A stretch of 49,768 nucleotides of DNA from Desulfamplus sp. (GTDB lineage Bacteria > Desulfobacterota > Desulfobacteria > Desulfobacterales > Desulfobacteraceae). Position numbers and translations under genes: made by a program. The notes below the pieces were generated by a model that saw nothing but the letters and a program-made list of their open reading frames with translations, searched no databases and had not been told where the DNA came from. Shown here one piece after another: positions 25,313-34,181 of the stretch (its first letter is position 1; every line of letters starts with the position of its first letter). Location: assembly GCA_015231705.1 (NCBI GenBank), contig JADGBC010000005.1, forward strand, positions 1 to 49,768, written 5' to 3'.

Positions 25313-25953
25313 TGAATTTCTTTAAAAACAGCAACCTTGCTCAGGCATGGCTGGTACTGCTGCTTGCCACCGTATTCGGCACAGCTCTTGCCGGTATCCA
25401 GGTAAAATTAAGCCCTGTGATTGAGGCCAACAAAACAAGAGAAACCATGGAAAAAATTCCAGATCTGGTTTTAGATACATCTATGGCAACACAGACAGCT
25501 ACTCAGGATCTTATCATCCAATCGCGTGTGATCGAGATTGAGAAAAACGGGATCACCAAATTTTATCCAGTTTATGATGTTCAACAAAAGAATGGCTCTC
25601 TGGCAGGCCATGTGGCAAAGGCAAGGGGACAAGGTTATGCAGATAAAATAGAGGTGCTGATCGGTCTTGATGCCGGTGGTAATACCATCACCGGACTATT
25701 TATTCTGGATCAAAAAGAGACTCCGGGACTTGGCAACAAGATTGTAGAAAAAACATGGCGGGATCAGTTTATTAATAAATTGTCTGATACCCCTCTTATA
25801 GTTGTAAAATCCAAAACCGGACAACCCAATGAAATAGACGGCATATCCGGGGCAACTATCTCATCAAGAAGTGTTACCGGCATTGTAAACACAACTATTG
25901 CAGACATCAGGCCAAGGTTGCTTCCGATCCCAAAAACAGAGGAGACTGAATAA
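25312..25953 (+). CDS. rnfG: Rnf electron transport complex subunit RnfG
   Basis: A 213-residue subunit with one N-terminal TM (about 10-30) and a periplasmic FMN-binding domain. The flavinylation motif is DGISGATISSRSVTG with Thr182 as the expected phosphoester-FMN attachment site. DQKETPGLGNKI precedes it, as in other RnfG/NqrC proteins. Its ATG overlaps the rnfD stop and its stop overlaps the rnfE ATG (TAATG), so all are translationally coupled. Its flavin passes electrons between RnfD and the other membrane subunits. Confidence 0.96.
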   Translation: MNFFKNSNLAQAWLVLLLATVFGTALAGIQVKLSPVIEANKTRETMEKIPDLVLDTSMATQTATQDLIIQSRVIEIEKNGITKFYPVYDVQQKNGSLAGHVAKARGQGYADKIEVLIGLDAGGNTITGLFILDQKETPGLGNKIVEKTWRDQFINKLSDTPLIVVKSKTGQPNEIDGISGATISSRSVTGIVNTTIADIRPRLLPIPKTEETE

Positions 25954-26570
25954 TGACTGATCAACCCACCGCATTTGAGCGATTTGTGCAGGGCATATTA
26001 CCTGAAAACCCGGTGTTCAGGCAACTTCTTGGCCTGTGCCCGACCCTGGCAGTTACCAATGGGATGAAACCAGCCCTGACCATGGCATGCTCTGTCGCCT
26101 TTGTACTTTTGTGTGCCAATATTGTTATCAGCCTGATCAGAAATCTCTTAAAGCCTCATCTTCGCATTGTTGTGTTTACGCTGACCATTGCAGCCTTTGT
26201 TACTATTGCCGACCGATTTCTTGCAGCCTATTTTTTCCAGATGAGTAAAACATTGGGACCTTATATCCCATTGATTATAGTCAATTGCCTGATCATCTGC
26301 CGGTGTGAGGTTTGTGCCTCAAAGCAATCTGTATTCACGGCTGCATCAGATGCCATGGGTCAGGCCATTGGATTTGGTCTGGCTTTGTCAAGCATTGCAG
26401 CCGTAAGAGAGATCCTTGGCACAGGCATGTTTTTCGGGATACGGGTTTTACCAGAAAACTGGCCCGACTGGGTTATCATGGTGCTGCCCCCGGGTGCTTT
26501 TCTGACATTGGGCCTGCTGCTCGGACTGGTTAACTGGATAGAACTGATCAAATCGCGGAGGGCCTCATGA
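25953..26570 (+). CDS. rnfE: Rnf electron transport complex subunit RnfE
   Basis: A 205-residue protein with six TM segments, at the family's usual size. It begins with the amphipathic [20 protein letters not shown] and has [30 protein letters not shown] and [21 protein letters not shown], the regions holding the conserved Cys residues for the intramembrane iron-sulfur centre shared with RnfA. It overlaps rnfA by four bases (ATGA). Confidence 0.96.
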   Translation: MTDQPTAFERFVQGILPENPVFRQLLGLCPTLAVTNGMKPALTMACSVAFVLLCANIVISLIRNLLKPHLRIVVFTLTIAAFVTIADRFLAAYFFQMSKTLGPYIPLIIVNCLIICRCEVCASKQSVFTAASDAMGQAIGFGLALSSIAAVREILGTGMFFGIRVLPENWPDWVIMVLPPGAFLTLGLLLGLVNWIELIKSRRAS

Positions 26571-27367
26571 TATATTTTATCGACATCATGCTCATTGCCC
26601 TGACCGCTGCATTAATCAATAATTTTGTACTATATTATTTTGTCGGCATCTGCCCTTTTGTGGGGGTGTCAAGAAAAGTTGAAATGGCATTTGGCATGGG
26701 AATGGCCGTGACATTCGTCATTAGCATTGCCGCCTTTATCAGTTGGAGTATCACGACAATGGTGCTGATACCCGGAGCTCCCTTGTCCAGTTTTGTTGCT
26801 GGATTTTTTCTTCCAAAGGAGATGGCTGCCAATATAGATCTTACGATTTTAAGTTACATTGTCTATATCTTTTCCATTGCTTCTGCTGTTCAATTTGTGG
26901 AAATGTATGTGAGAAAGTTTTTTCCCATGCTGTATAGCTCCTTTGGCGTTTTTCTCCCTCTTATCACAACCAACTGTGCCATCTTGTTTGCCTGTCTCAC
27001 CATCATGAGCCATGTGGTGGGAGTTGAAAACCCCAAGGATATGTGGGATCTTGGAAGAGCCCTTACACTGGCATTTTTTGGTGGGATCGGATTCACCATT
27101 GCCATTGTAATCATGTCGGGTATCAGAGAAGAACTTGAATTGTGTGACATACCCGAACCGTTCCAGGGTGCAGCAATTACACTTATTATTGGCGGTATTC
27201 TTGCCATCGCTTTTATGGGATTCACCGGTGTGGATTCCGGTATCAGAGATCTGCTTTTGCCTGAAACACCGTCACAGGTTTCAGCCATGATTCAAAAACA
27301 GCCCCAATTCTCTGAAAATATAATTTCCAGTATTGAAATCTTTGGCATTCACATGGAGATCCAATGA
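26567..27367 (+). CDS. rnfA: Rnf electron transport complex subunit RnfA
   Basis: A 266-residue, six-TM subunit. It has [20 protein letters not shown] and [16 protein letters not shown], which carry the conserved Cys residues that with RnfE bind an intramembrane cluster, and [17 protein letters not shown]. Standard RnfA is about 190-195 residues. Here an extra loop around [14 protein letters not shown] and a C-terminal tail of about 40 residues (after GFTGVDSG) account for the difference. It overlaps rnfB by four bases. Confidence 0.95.
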   Translation: MIYFIDIMLIALTAALINNFVLYYFVGICPFVGVSRKVEMAFGMGMAVTFVISIAAFISWSITTMVLIPGAPLSSFVAGFFLPKEMAANIDLTILSYIVYIFSIASAVQFVEMYVRKFFPMLYSSFGVFLPLITTNCAILFACLTIMSHVVGVENPKDMWDLGRALTLAFFGGIGFTIAIVIMSGIREELELCDIPEPFQGAAITLIIGGILAIAFMGFTGVDSGIRDLLLPETPSQVSAMIQKQPQFSENIISSIEIFGIHMEIQ

Positions 27368-28179
27368 TTATAACAACCCTTGCCATAGCTGCCGGAACCA
27401 TGTTTTTCATGGCCGTAATCCTGTCTTTTATTTTAGGCTGGGCCAATAAAAAATTCAAAGTAGAGGTGGACCCAAAAATAGAAGCTGTAATTGATCTTCT
27501 TCCCGGAGTCAATTGCGGGGGATGCGGTTATTTGGGATGCAGCGATTATGCCGTTGCCATAGTAACTGATAATGACCCGGTTAATAAATGTACAGTTGGC
27601 GGTAGCAACTGTGCAAAAAAAATCGCAAATATCATGGGGGTTGAGGTGGGTGAAATGGTTAAGATTTTGGCGGTTGTTCACTGTGGTGCCCACACAAATG
27701 ATCGACTTAAAACACATGAATACCGAGGAGAAAAACGATGTACTGCTGCACACCAGGTGGCAGGCGTACAAGGCTGCACTTTTGGCTGTCTCGGGTTTGG
27801 AGACTGTGTCAGAGTCTGCCATTATGATGCTATGCATATTGAGGAGGGTCTTGCCACGGTTGATTACAATAATTGTATCGGTTGCGGAGCATGTTCAAAA
27901 GTCTGCCCCAGGTCAATCATTACCATCACAGGGTTTAAAGAAGAGAAAATCCCGACAGTTGCCTGTTCCAATAAAGATAATGCTAAGGATGCAAAATCGG
28001 TATGCATGACCGCCTGTGTAGCCTGTAAAGCCTGTACAAAACAATCTGACCTTTTTAGTATTACCAACAACCTGTCAGTATATGACCATACGTTATATAC
28101 ACAAGAGCATTATGAACCCGCCTTAAAAGCAATGGAAACATGCCCGACAAAATGCATTCATTTTATTGGAAAGATTTAG
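27364..28179 (+). CDS. rnfB: Rnf electron transport complex subunit RnfB
   Basis: A 271-residue ferredoxin-interacting subunit. An N-terminal TM (about 5-25) is followed by the RnfB-specific cluster motif [14 protein letters not shown] (about 51-64) with a distal Cys near KCTVGGSNC. Next come [20 protein letters not shown] and [12 protein letters not shown], two ferredoxin-like 4Fe-4S motifs. Further Cys groups ([13 protein letters not shown] and a final CPTKC) suggest more clusters, as in RnfB of other anaerobes. It accepts electrons from reduced ferredoxin and ends the rnfCDGEAB operon. Confidence 0.96.
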   Translation: MIITTLAIAAGTMFFMAVILSFILGWANKKFKVEVDPKIEAVIDLLPGVNCGGCGYLGCSDYAVAIVTDNDPVNKCTVGGSNCAKKIANIMGVEVGEMVKILAVVHCGAHTNDRLKTHEYRGEKRCTAAHQVAGVQGCTFGCLGFGDCVRVCHYDAMHIEEGLATVDYNNCIGCGACSKVCPRSIITITGFKEEKIPTVACSNKDNAKDAKSVCMTACVACKACTKQSDLFSITNNLSVYDHTLYTQEHYEPALKAMETCPTKCIHFIGKI

Positions 28180-28180
28180 A

Positions 28181-28396
28181 TTAAGCACGGATTTTTCCAA
28201 TAATAACAGTAATATTATCTTTTCCTCCGCCATTGAGAGACAATTTTATTAATGCATCGGCTGCCTGTTCTGGTTTTGGCAACTGGCAGATAATCCGACA
28301 TATTTCTTCTTTGGTTATCGACCGGTAAAGACCATCTGAAGCTAAAATGAGCATATCATCCTGTTCAAGATGAATCTTCCCGGATTCAGGAGTCAA
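28181..28396 (-). pseudogene. C-terminal remnant of a PP2C-family protein phosphatase
   Basis: Seventy-one residues at most, read from an alternative TTG. They match only the end of the Stp1/PP2C fold: MLILASDGLYRSITKEEICR with the metal-binding Asp of the SDGL motif, and the terminal GGGKDNITVIIGKI. The first three-quarters of the enzyme, including the other metal ligands, is absent. Upstream the frame continues about 28 codons without PP2C similarity to a stop. It is a decayed fragment, one base from the rnfB stop on the opposite strand. Confidence 0.75.
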
Positions 28397-28477
28397 TTGA
28401 TTCTTAATGCAGTATAAAAAATGCTCGGGGAAGTAACTACTTAGTATATACTTCCTGAAACATTTTTAAGAAAACAA

Positions 28478-28507
28478 AAAGGGTTTAAAGTTTCCTTTAA
28501 ACCCTTT
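28478..28507 (-). terminator. intrinsic terminator of the tRNA-Lys/tRNA-Glu unit
   Basis: On the minus strand a 13-bp perfect stem (CAAAGGGTTTAAAG/CTTTAAACCCTTTG, loop GAAA) is followed directly by TTTTGTTTTCTT. It lies 20 bases after the tRNA-Glu 3' end. Confidence 0.9.
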
Positions 28508-28527
28508 GCTTTACTCATTAAAATGAT

Positions 28528-28605
28528 TGGCGTCCCCAAGGGGATTCGAACCCCTGTCGCCGGCGTGAAAGGCCGGTGTCCTGGACCGCGCTAGACGATG
28601 GGGAC
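28528..28605 (-). tRNA. tRNA-Glu (UUC)
   Basis: The minus strand folds as a tRNA of 78 bases with encoded CCA: acceptor GTCCCCA pairs with TGGGGAC plus discriminator G. The anticodon stem CCGGC encloses the loop CTTTCAC with anticodon TTC, and the T arm is CAGGGGTTCGAATCCCCT. It is downstream of tRNA-Lys and ahead of an intrinsic terminator. Confidence 0.95.
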
Positions 28606-28618
28606 GCAATAGATTTTT

Positions 28619-28694
28619 TGGTGGGTCGTACTGGACTCGAACCAGTGACTCTCTGCTTAAAAGGCAGATACTCTACCGTCTGAGTTAACGACCC
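28619..28694 (-). tRNA. tRNA-Lys (UUU)
   Basis: A 76-base cloverleaf with encoded CCA: acceptor GGGTCGT/ACGACCC, anticodon stem CTGCC with loop CTTTTAA (anticodon TTT) and T arm ACTGGTTCGAGTCCAGT. It is co-oriented with tRNA-Glu 13 bases further on, so the two are probably one transcript. Confidence 0.96.
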
Positions 28695-28822
28695 TCAAAA
28701 AAACAAGGGGAATCTACACAATTAACAGTGGCATGTCAACTCTTTTTTTTATTTTATTTACCGCATATTTCAGATGACCTTTTATATAGCCATAACTATC
28801 TAAATTACCACATTTTCCAATC

Positions 28823-28854
28823 TTTACTTGAAAGATTAAGACCTTTCAAGTAAA
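28823..28854. promoter_or_regulatory. 12-bp palindrome upstream of the hybrid kinase
   Basis: TTTACTTGAAAG (28823-28834) and CTTTCAAGTAAA (28843-28854) are perfect reverse complements with an 8-base spacer. The site lies 87 bases before the kinase start and about 130 bases upstream of tRNA-Lys on the other strand. It is a candidate operator for either unit; no T-run follows. Confidence 0.4.
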
Positions 28855-28940
28855 TGATATTCGTTGGGCAAACGATTCAAAACGAAAAACATTAAAAGAA
28901 TCCCACCTGCAATTTAATTATATGTTTAATGGATATATAG

Positions 28941-31358
28941 ATGGTTATTGAAAAAAAACTTCTGGAACTGACAGAACATTTCATGGACGTGGTATGGTCA
29001 GAAACCGGCTTTCCTGTCCTTATATATGATCAAAAAGGTTATATTGTCAGGGCAACAGACAAATCACGTATTGGTAATCTCCATGCAGGTGCTGAGAAGA
29101 TCATGCTTTATATGGCGGAGGAATATGCAGTTACAGCCGAAGAGGCTGCTTCTAATCCATTGGTCAAAGAGGGATTCAGTTGCCCTATCATAATCAATGG
29201 AGAGCGGTTTGCAGCATTTGGCATTACAGGACAGCTCAATGTGGTGACACCACTTGCCAGAGTGGCAGTAAGAATGTTTGATTCCTGGGTAACAAACCTT
29301 CAAAATCAGGAGCAACTCAAAGCATCAGAAAAAAAATACCGAAGCATCTTTGACAACTCAATACAGGGAATTTTCCAGGTTAACCTTGCAGGTAGGTTTC
29401 TTACAGTTAATGCGGCTATGGCAGAGATATGTGGTTACCCCTCTCCTGATGTAATGCTGCGTGAGATAACTGATGTAAGCAGTCAGCTTTACAGGTACCC
29501 CAAGGACAGAAAAAAATTTGTGGATATATTGCTGGAGAGTGGCAAAATAAAAGGATTTGAAACTCAGTACCGACATAAAAAAGGACACATTGTTGATGTG
29601 AGTATAAATGCCCATGTTGTTATTGATCATGAGGCCGACGATCTCTACTTTGAGGGTATTGTTGAAGATATAACCGAAAAAAAACGTGCAGAAGAGCTTA
29701 GGATTGCAAGGGATACGGCAGAAGCTGCAAACAGAGCAAAGAGTACATTTCTTGCTCATATGAGCCATGAAATACGAAGCCCCATGAACGGCATCATAGG
29801 AATGATAGGGCTGCTCAGAGCTACCGAACTTACCCGAGAACAAAGAGAATATGCAAACATAGTCAGTAACAGTGCTGAACTTCTGCTTGATATAATAAAC
29901 GATATTCTCGATTATTCCAAAATTGAGGCTGGAAAACTCGAGATGGAGAACATAGAATTTGATTTAAGAGTGGTTTTGGATGAGTTAAATGATCTGCTTG
30001 CAATAAAGGCACAGGAGAAAGGGTTGGAGTATCTATGCATCATTGATAGTGCCGTTTATCCTTTTTTGTTTGGGGATCCTGGGCGGTTGCGCCAGATAAT
30101 GATCAATCTAATGGGTAATGCTATCAAATTTACAAAAAATGGAGAGGTCGCTATACGAGTTTGCATGAAAAGCGAGACAGAATCAAGCTCGACACTCCAT
30201 TTTTCTGTATCAGATACTGGCATTGGTATTCCTGATGATCGGTTGAGATGTCTTTTTGAATCATTTTATCAGGTGGACAGCTCAACAACCAGAAAATATG
30301 GTGGTACAGGTTTAGGTCTCTCAATATCAAAACAGCTTGCCCAGGTGATGGGTGGAGATATTGGCGTAAACAGCACTATTGGCAAGGGGTCAGAGTTCTG
30401 GTTCACAGCAACTTTTAAAAAACAGCTCGATATCAAAAATTTTGGTAATACACCTTGGAACAGACTTTCTGCTGACAGCCATATTTCAGGAGATGAGCCA
30501 GACTCTATCTGCTCGGCAAACATCAAAAATCTTCATATTCTTATTGCAGATGACAATGAAAAATGCTGTCTGATGTTACAGGAGCAGTTGAAAACATGGG
30601 GATGGACTTCTGAAAATGCCTGCAATGGAGAGTTGGCACTCAATAGGATGAGAGATGCTGTCAAAGATGGCAACCCTTTTGATATAGTTATTATAGATAC
30701 TATAATGCCTGATATGAGTGGTTATATACTTGGACAAAAAATTATACAGAATCCCTGTTTACAGAATACCAAAATTATCATGATGACCTCAATTGTAGAA
30801 CGAAAATATGGTCGACATAATGATATTAGGTCTCCCTATGCAAGCCTGACCAAACCAGTCAAATCATCTCAATTATATAACTCCATTATTGAGCTTGCAG
30901 GAGTTCATGAAAACCAACATACTGTATCCACCTCTGAAAAAATAGATCTATGCCTTATAACAGATGACCAGAAGCACAAAACACGTATTTTGATTGTTGA
31001 AGACAATATTATAAATCAGAAGGTGGCACTAAGTATTCTTAAAAAACTGGGATATCGTGCAGATGTAGCTTTCAATGGTGAGGAGGCCGTCAAGATACTT
31101 AGATGTATAAACTATGATATTGTCCTTATGGATTGTCAGATGCCTGAGATGGACGGATATGAAGCAACACGTTTAATACGAAATCAAACATCAGGGGTAC
31201 TTGATCACAATATTACAATTATTGCCATGACAGCCAATGCCATGAAGGGAGACAGGGAAAAGTGCCTTCAGGCTGGTATGAACAGCTACCTTGCAAAACC
31301 CATCCGTCCAGAACCTCTCAACAGAATGCTTGAGCAGTGGCTTAAAAAAGAGTGCTGA
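28941..31358 (+). CDS. hybrid sensor histidine kinase (diacid-recognition-like, PAS, HisKA, HATPase, two receivers)
   Basis: An 805-residue cytoplasmic protein with no TM segment. Residues 1-118 resemble the sugar-diacid recognition domain of CdaR: RIGNLHAGAEKIM and GFSCPIIINGERFAAFGITG. A PAS domain follows (about 128-250), then HisKA with FLAHMSHEIRSPMNGIIG (His276), and the ATPase (N393, DTGIGIP, GGTGLGLSISKQLA). Two receivers follow: REC1 with Asp586 (IVIIDTIMPDMSG) and REC2 with Asp731 (IVLMDCQMPEMDG, Lys in LAKPIRP). It has no DNA-binding domain, so it must signal by phosphotransfer or protein contact. Its neighbours give no clear partner. Confidence 0.92.
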   Translation: MVIEKKLLELTEHFMDVVWSETGFPVLIYDQKGYIVRATDKSRIGNLHAGAEKIMLYMAEEYAVTAEEAASNPLVKEGFSCPIIINGERFAAFGITGQLNVVTPLARVAVRMFDSWVTNLQNQEQLKASEKKYRSIFDNSIQGIFQVNLAGRFLTVNAAMAEICGYPSPDVMLREITDVSSQLYRYPKDRKKFVDILLESGKIKGFETQYRHKKGHIVDVSINAHVVIDHEADDLYFEGIVEDITEKKRAEELRIARDTAEAANRAKSTFLAHMSHEIRSPMNGIIGMIGLLRATELTREQREYANIVSNSAELLLDIINDILDYSKIEAGKLEMENIEFDLRVVLDELNDLLAIKAQEKGLEYLCIIDSAVYPFLFGDPGRLRQIMINLMGNAIKFTKNGEVAIRVCMKSETESSSTLHFSVSDTGIGIPDDRLRCLFESFYQVDSSTTRKYGGTGLGLSISKQLAQVMGGDIGVNSTIGKGSEFWFTATFKKQLDIKNFGNTPWNRLSADSHISGDEPDSICSANIKNLHILIADDNEKCCLMLQEQLKTWGWTSENACNGELALNRMRDAVKDGNPFDIVIIDTIMPDMSGYILGQKIIQNPCLQNTKIIMMTSIVERKYGRHNDIRSPYASLTKPVKSSQLYNSIIELAGVHENQHTVSTSEKIDLCLITDDQKHKTRILIVEDNIINQKVALSILKKLGYRADVAFNGEEAVKILRCINYDIVLMDCQMPEMDGYEATRLIRNQTSGVLDHNITIIAMTANAMKGDREKCLQAGMNSYLAKPIRPEPLNRMLEQWLKKEC

Positions 31359-31389
31359 CCTTGATACCGCACTACAGCATGGTAATAAT

Positions 31390-31429
31390 AATGGTGAACT
31401 ACCCCTTGGAGCAGGAATAGTTCACCATT
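31390..31429. terminator. hairpin between hybrid kinase and terD genes
   Basis: AATGGTGAACTA (31390-31401) and TAGTTCACCATT (31418-31429) are perfect 12-bp arms with a 16-base loop. They lie 31 bases after the kinase stop, between convergent genes. The flanks are AT-rich but lack a long T-run. It is probably a bidirectional terminator. Confidence 0.55.
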
Positions 31430-31471
31430 TCATATTATAGGTCATGATGAGTTCAGTACGGTTATCAAATA

Positions 31472-31560
31472 TAGTTTTCCAGATAATTAAATTGGTGGAA
31501 ATACCGTCTGAGACTACGGACAAAGGGTTTGTCTCACCAAAAGACTTTTCTGGAAGTCTA
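31472..31560 (+). mobile_element. F3 element (89-bp MITE-like), copy 2
   Basis: It begins TAGTTTTCCAG and ends TTTTCTGGAAGTCTA, with TA on both sides (31470-31471 and 31561-31562). It is the same length and near-identical sequence as the copies at 9363-9451 (inverted) and 45345-45433. It ends 8 bases from the stop of the TerD-family gene. Confidence 0.85.
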
Positions 31561-31568
31561 TAGAATAA

Positions 31569-32153
31569 TTAGACATTAACACCATAATTTTTGCAGACAG
31601 CCGCAAGTCCACCAGCATAACCCTGCCCCACTGCTGTAAATCTCCACTCTCCGGTTTTAAAATAAACTTCGCCAAATATCATGGCTGTTTCCATGGAGTA
31701 ATCTTCACTCAGATCATACCTTACAAGCTCTTTGTTGTCATCTTGATTCACAATACGGATAAAAGCATTGTTGACCTGCCCAAAATTTTGTTTTCTGCTT
31801 TCTGCTTCATGGATAGTGACAACAAAGGCTATTTTTTCCACTTCTGGTGCTTCTGACTCAAGTTGCTTGAGATTGATTTTAACTACCTCATCATCACCAT
31901 CTCCACCCCCGGTGAGGTTATCACCCATATGCTCCACAGCACCGTTAATAGCTTTTAAATTATTGTAGAAAACAAAATCATTGTCACTGCGTACCTTGCC
32001 TGCTGAATTGAGAAGAAAGACCGACGCATCAAGGTCATATTCAGAACCATCTGTTGCTCTTTCATCCCACCCAAGCCCGATCTGAATTTTTGATAATCCA
32101 GGAGCCTCTTTTGATAGAGATAATCGTCCACCTTTATTCAACGATACAGCCAT
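31569..32153 (-). CDS. TerD-family stress protein 1
   Basis: A 194-residue TerD-fold protein at the normal family length. It has [40 protein letters not shown], the calcium-binding [33 protein letters not shown] and the C-terminal [20 protein letters not shown]. TerD proteins bind Ca2+ and are linked to tellurite, phage and general stress resistance; their biochemical role is unsettled. TCCTCCG (AGGAGG on the coding strand) lies just before the start. It is the last of three co-oriented TerD genes. No terC, terB or biosynthetic ter genes lie in the window. Confidence 0.95.
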   Translation of the reverse strand: MAVSLNKGGRLSLSKEAPGLSKIQIGLGWDERATDGSEYDLDASVFLLNSAGKVRSDNDFVFYNNLKAINGAVEHMGDNLTGGGDGDDEVVKINLKQLESEAPEVEKIAFVVTIHEAESRKQNFGQVNNAFIRIVNQDDNKELVRYDLSEDYSMETAMIFGEVYFKTGEWRFTAVGQGYAGGLAAVCKNYGVNV

Positions 32154-32193
32154 TTTTTGTCCTCCGTTTCTTTAAAAGAGTTTGCGTCTATTT

Positions 32194-32259
32194 CCTTAGC
32201 ATAAAATATAGATTCTGGGTTCATACTTAGCAAAGCCAAAATAGAGCCATGCCAGTTTA
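32194..32259 (+). repeat. F1 repeat, degenerate copy between terD genes
   Basis: CTTAGCATAAAATATAGATT to GAGCCATGCCAGTTTA aligns with the F1 consensus throughout, with small gaps. Its last bases supply the stop codon of the small frame at 32257-32349. Confidence 0.5.
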
Positions 32260-32349
32260 GGCTATTTGCGGAAAAGAATATCCCATCAATCCTGCCCTTA
32301 AATGTTGAAATTCAGGGTTTATCTCAGGAGAACAGGTATATTTATTCAT
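32257..32349 (-). CDS. possible 30-residue small protein between terD genes
   Basis: A short frame starts at ATG 32349 with AAGGTGA seven bases upstream, a good ribosome-binding site. It encodes MNKYTCSPEINPEFQHLRAG plus LMGYSFPQIA. Its stop TAA lies in the adjacent F1 repeat. I do not recognise it. It may be a true small protein of the terD cluster or the start of a lost gene cut by the repeat insertion. Confidence 0.4.
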   Translation of the reverse strand: MNKYTCSPEINPEFQHLRAGLMGYSFPQIA

Positions 32350-32396
32350 GCAAATCACCTTAACAGGGTTCTTTAGTGAGCATTAACTGGTTTTAT

Positions 32397-32981
32397 TTAT
32401 ATATTGACTCCATAATCTTTACACGCCGAAGCAAGTCCACCGGCATAGCCCTGCCCTACTGCTGTAAATCTCCACTCTCCGCCTTTTTTGTAAATCTCAC
32501 CGAAAACAATAGCGGTTTCCATGGAGAAATCCTCAGAAAGATCATACCTTACTATTTCGGTCTGGTTCTCATCATTGAGTATTCTGATAAAAGCATTGTT
32601 GACCTGACCGAAATTCTGTTTTCTCTCTTCAGCTTCATGGATCGTTACAACCACTGCAATCTTCTCCACATCGGGTGCATTGGCATCAAGTGCTGCAAGA
32701 TTTATCTTGAGCACCTCATCATCTCCCTCGCCCGCACCGGTCAGGTTATCTCCCATGTGTTCCACAGCACCGTCAATTCCCTTCAGGTTGCCGTAGAAGA
32801 TAAAATCGCTGTCATTTCTGACTTTTCCAGATGCGTTCAGCAGAAATACCGATGAATCCAGATCAAAGGCCGCTCCATCTGTTGTCCGGCAGTCCCATCC
32901 CATCCCGACATAGATTTTGGATAGGCCAGGTGCTTCCTTGCTTAAAGAGATACGTCCGCCTTTACTTAAAGATACTGTCAT
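32397..32981 (-). CDS. TerD-family stress protein 2
   Basis: A 194-residue paralogue of the protein at 31569-32153, the same length and colinear throughout ([71 protein letters not shown]). The calcium-binding acidic loops are intact. The pair looks like a tandem duplication, now diverged and separated by a small frame and an F1 repeat. AAAAAGGAG precedes the start. Confidence 0.95.
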   Translation of the reverse strand: MTVSLSKGGRISLSKEAPGLSKIYVGMGWDCRTTDGAAFDLDSSVFLLNASGKVRNDSDFIFYGNLKGIDGAVEHMGDNLTGAGEGDDEVLKINLAALDANAPDVEKIAVVVTIHEAEERKQNFGQVNNAFIRILNDENQTEIVRYDLSEDFSMETAIVFGEIYKKGGEWRFTAVGQGYAGGLASACKDYGVNI

Positions 32982-33010
32982 TTCGGAACTCCTTTTTATA
33001 TGTGTTTTAT

Positions 33011-33076
33011 TAAACGCTCATGGCCAGGTTTCGTCCAGTCCCGACCATGAAAATCAATATCTGTTTTCACGGTAAA
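33011..33076 (-). repeat. F1 repeat between terD genes 2 and 3
   Basis: TAAACGCTCATGGCC to ATGAAAATCAATATCTG and TTTTCACGGTAAA. It is the closest relative of the copy embedded in the histidine kinase at 3790-3852. Confidence 0.75.
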
Positions 33077-33118
33077 AAGATAGTTTTTGCCATAAAAAAC
33101 AGGTTGTTGTTTTGATGC

Positions 33119-33700
33119 CTAAAGGCTCCCCAGCATCACAGGCATAAGATCATGAAATGTTCTGCCGCTGCAGTTGTCACCCAGTGCATGCATTTTCCAC
33201 TCATTGTTGTGCAGATATATCTTTGCCATCAACATGGCTGTGTGGTTTCCCTGGCAGCTCAAGTTATATCTTGCAATCTCCTGGTTATTTGAGTGGTTGA
33301 CAATCCTTGTAAAGGCATTCTCAATCTCACTGAAGTTTTGTCCTGTAAAGCTGTTAACAATAAACATAAGGGTTTTGACATTTGCTGGAATCTTTGACAG
33401 ATCAACGATAATCTGCTCATCATCTCCCTCTCCGTCACCGGTTCGGTTATCACCAGTATGTACTACGCTGCCATCTTTACTTTTAAGCTGGCGGAACCAG
33501 ACCGTATCAACCATATTTTTGTTTTCGTCAAACATCAAACACGATGCATCCAGATCAATACTCTGATCTTTGGAGCCAAAACCAAATAGCCCTTTCTTTT
33601 TTTTTGCATCCCATCCAAGTCCCATAACCACTTTTGAAAGACTTGTTCCTGCCTCTTTTGCCAAAGAGATCTTCTGGCCTTTTACAAGAGAAATTCCCAT
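33119..33700 (-). CDS. TerD-family stress protein 3 (diverged)
   Basis: A 193-residue TerD-fold protein, clearly different from the other two. It has ISLVKGQKISLAKEAGTSLS, GLGWDAKKKKGLFGFGSKD with a short Lys/Gly insertion, SIDLDASCLMFDENKN, GDNRTGDGEGDDEQI (acidic calcium loop), SFTGQNFSEIENAFTRIVN and a C-terminus NEWKMHALGDNCSGRTFHDL. The insertion and the VWFRQLKSKDGS stretch resemble TerZ/TerA-type members. It is probably the first gene of the cluster. An AGGTGC ribosome-binding sequence precedes it. Confidence 0.92.
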   Translation of the reverse strand: MGISLVKGQKISLAKEAGTSLSKVVMGLGWDAKKKKGLFGFGSKDQSIDLDASCLMFDENKNMVDTVWFRQLKSKDGSVVHTGDNRTGDGEGDDEQIIVDLSKIPANVKTLMFIVNSFTGQNFSEIENAFTRIVNHSNNQEIARYNLSCQGNHTAMLMAKIYLHNNEWKMHALGDNCSGRTFHDLMPVMLGSL

Positions 33701-33769
33701 AGCTGCACCTCATATGCTGTTGAATCCAACTGTTTAAAAAAACAATCCGTAATCCATGAAACCACAAAT

Positions 33770-33836
33770 AAACCTTAATGGCAATTATGTGACAACCCTG
33801 AATTATGAAAATCAGAATGCATTTTCATGGTAAAAA
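33770..33836 (-). repeat. F1 repeat upstream of terD cluster
   Basis: It reads TAAACCTTAATGGC to ATTATGAAAATCAG and ATGCATTTTCATGGTAAA. It matches the copy at 45066-45126 closely in the hairpin half. Confidence 0.7.
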
Positions 33837-34097
33837 ACATAATTATTTAAATTTTGTAATTGAATAACTTATACATGTCAAGGGAAACAGACAAATCCCG
33901 CTTGGGATGTTTTGCTGATATCAGACGATTTATCTTTAACATATCTTGCTTTGAGTGGTAAATTCTTATAAAATGATAGTTTGTGAAATGGTGGAGCAAA
34001 TAATATTTGTATCTAAACGGTAGTACAGAACTATAATCTATGGACAGAGCCGGAGTCTATGGATAGATGATAGAATCAAAACTAATAGACAAAACAA

Positions 34098-34140
34098 GCA
34101 GCGTTTGTTGCAATTATTGTTGGATTGAAATTCTTGAACA
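34098..34140 (+). repeat. F4 short dispersed repeat, copy 2
   Basis: GCAGCGTTTGTTGCAATTAT then TGTTGGATTGAAATTCTTGA. It lies 42 bases before the fabH-like start and shares its core with 10241-10276, 39606-39645 and 48603-48634. Confidence 0.55.
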
Positions 34141-34181
34141 AGAACAAAAACATAAACTCAAAATTGAGGTAAAATACAAAA

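Larger units (their letters stand above)
33701..34181. other. divergent intergenic region with F1 and F4 repeats
   Basis: This 480-base gap between the terD cluster and the fabH-like gene holds an F1 copy (33770-33836), an F4 copy (34098-34140) and imperfect direct repeats TCTATGGACAGAG/TCTATGGATAGAT near 34037-34070. No credible gene was seen. Confidence 0.55.
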
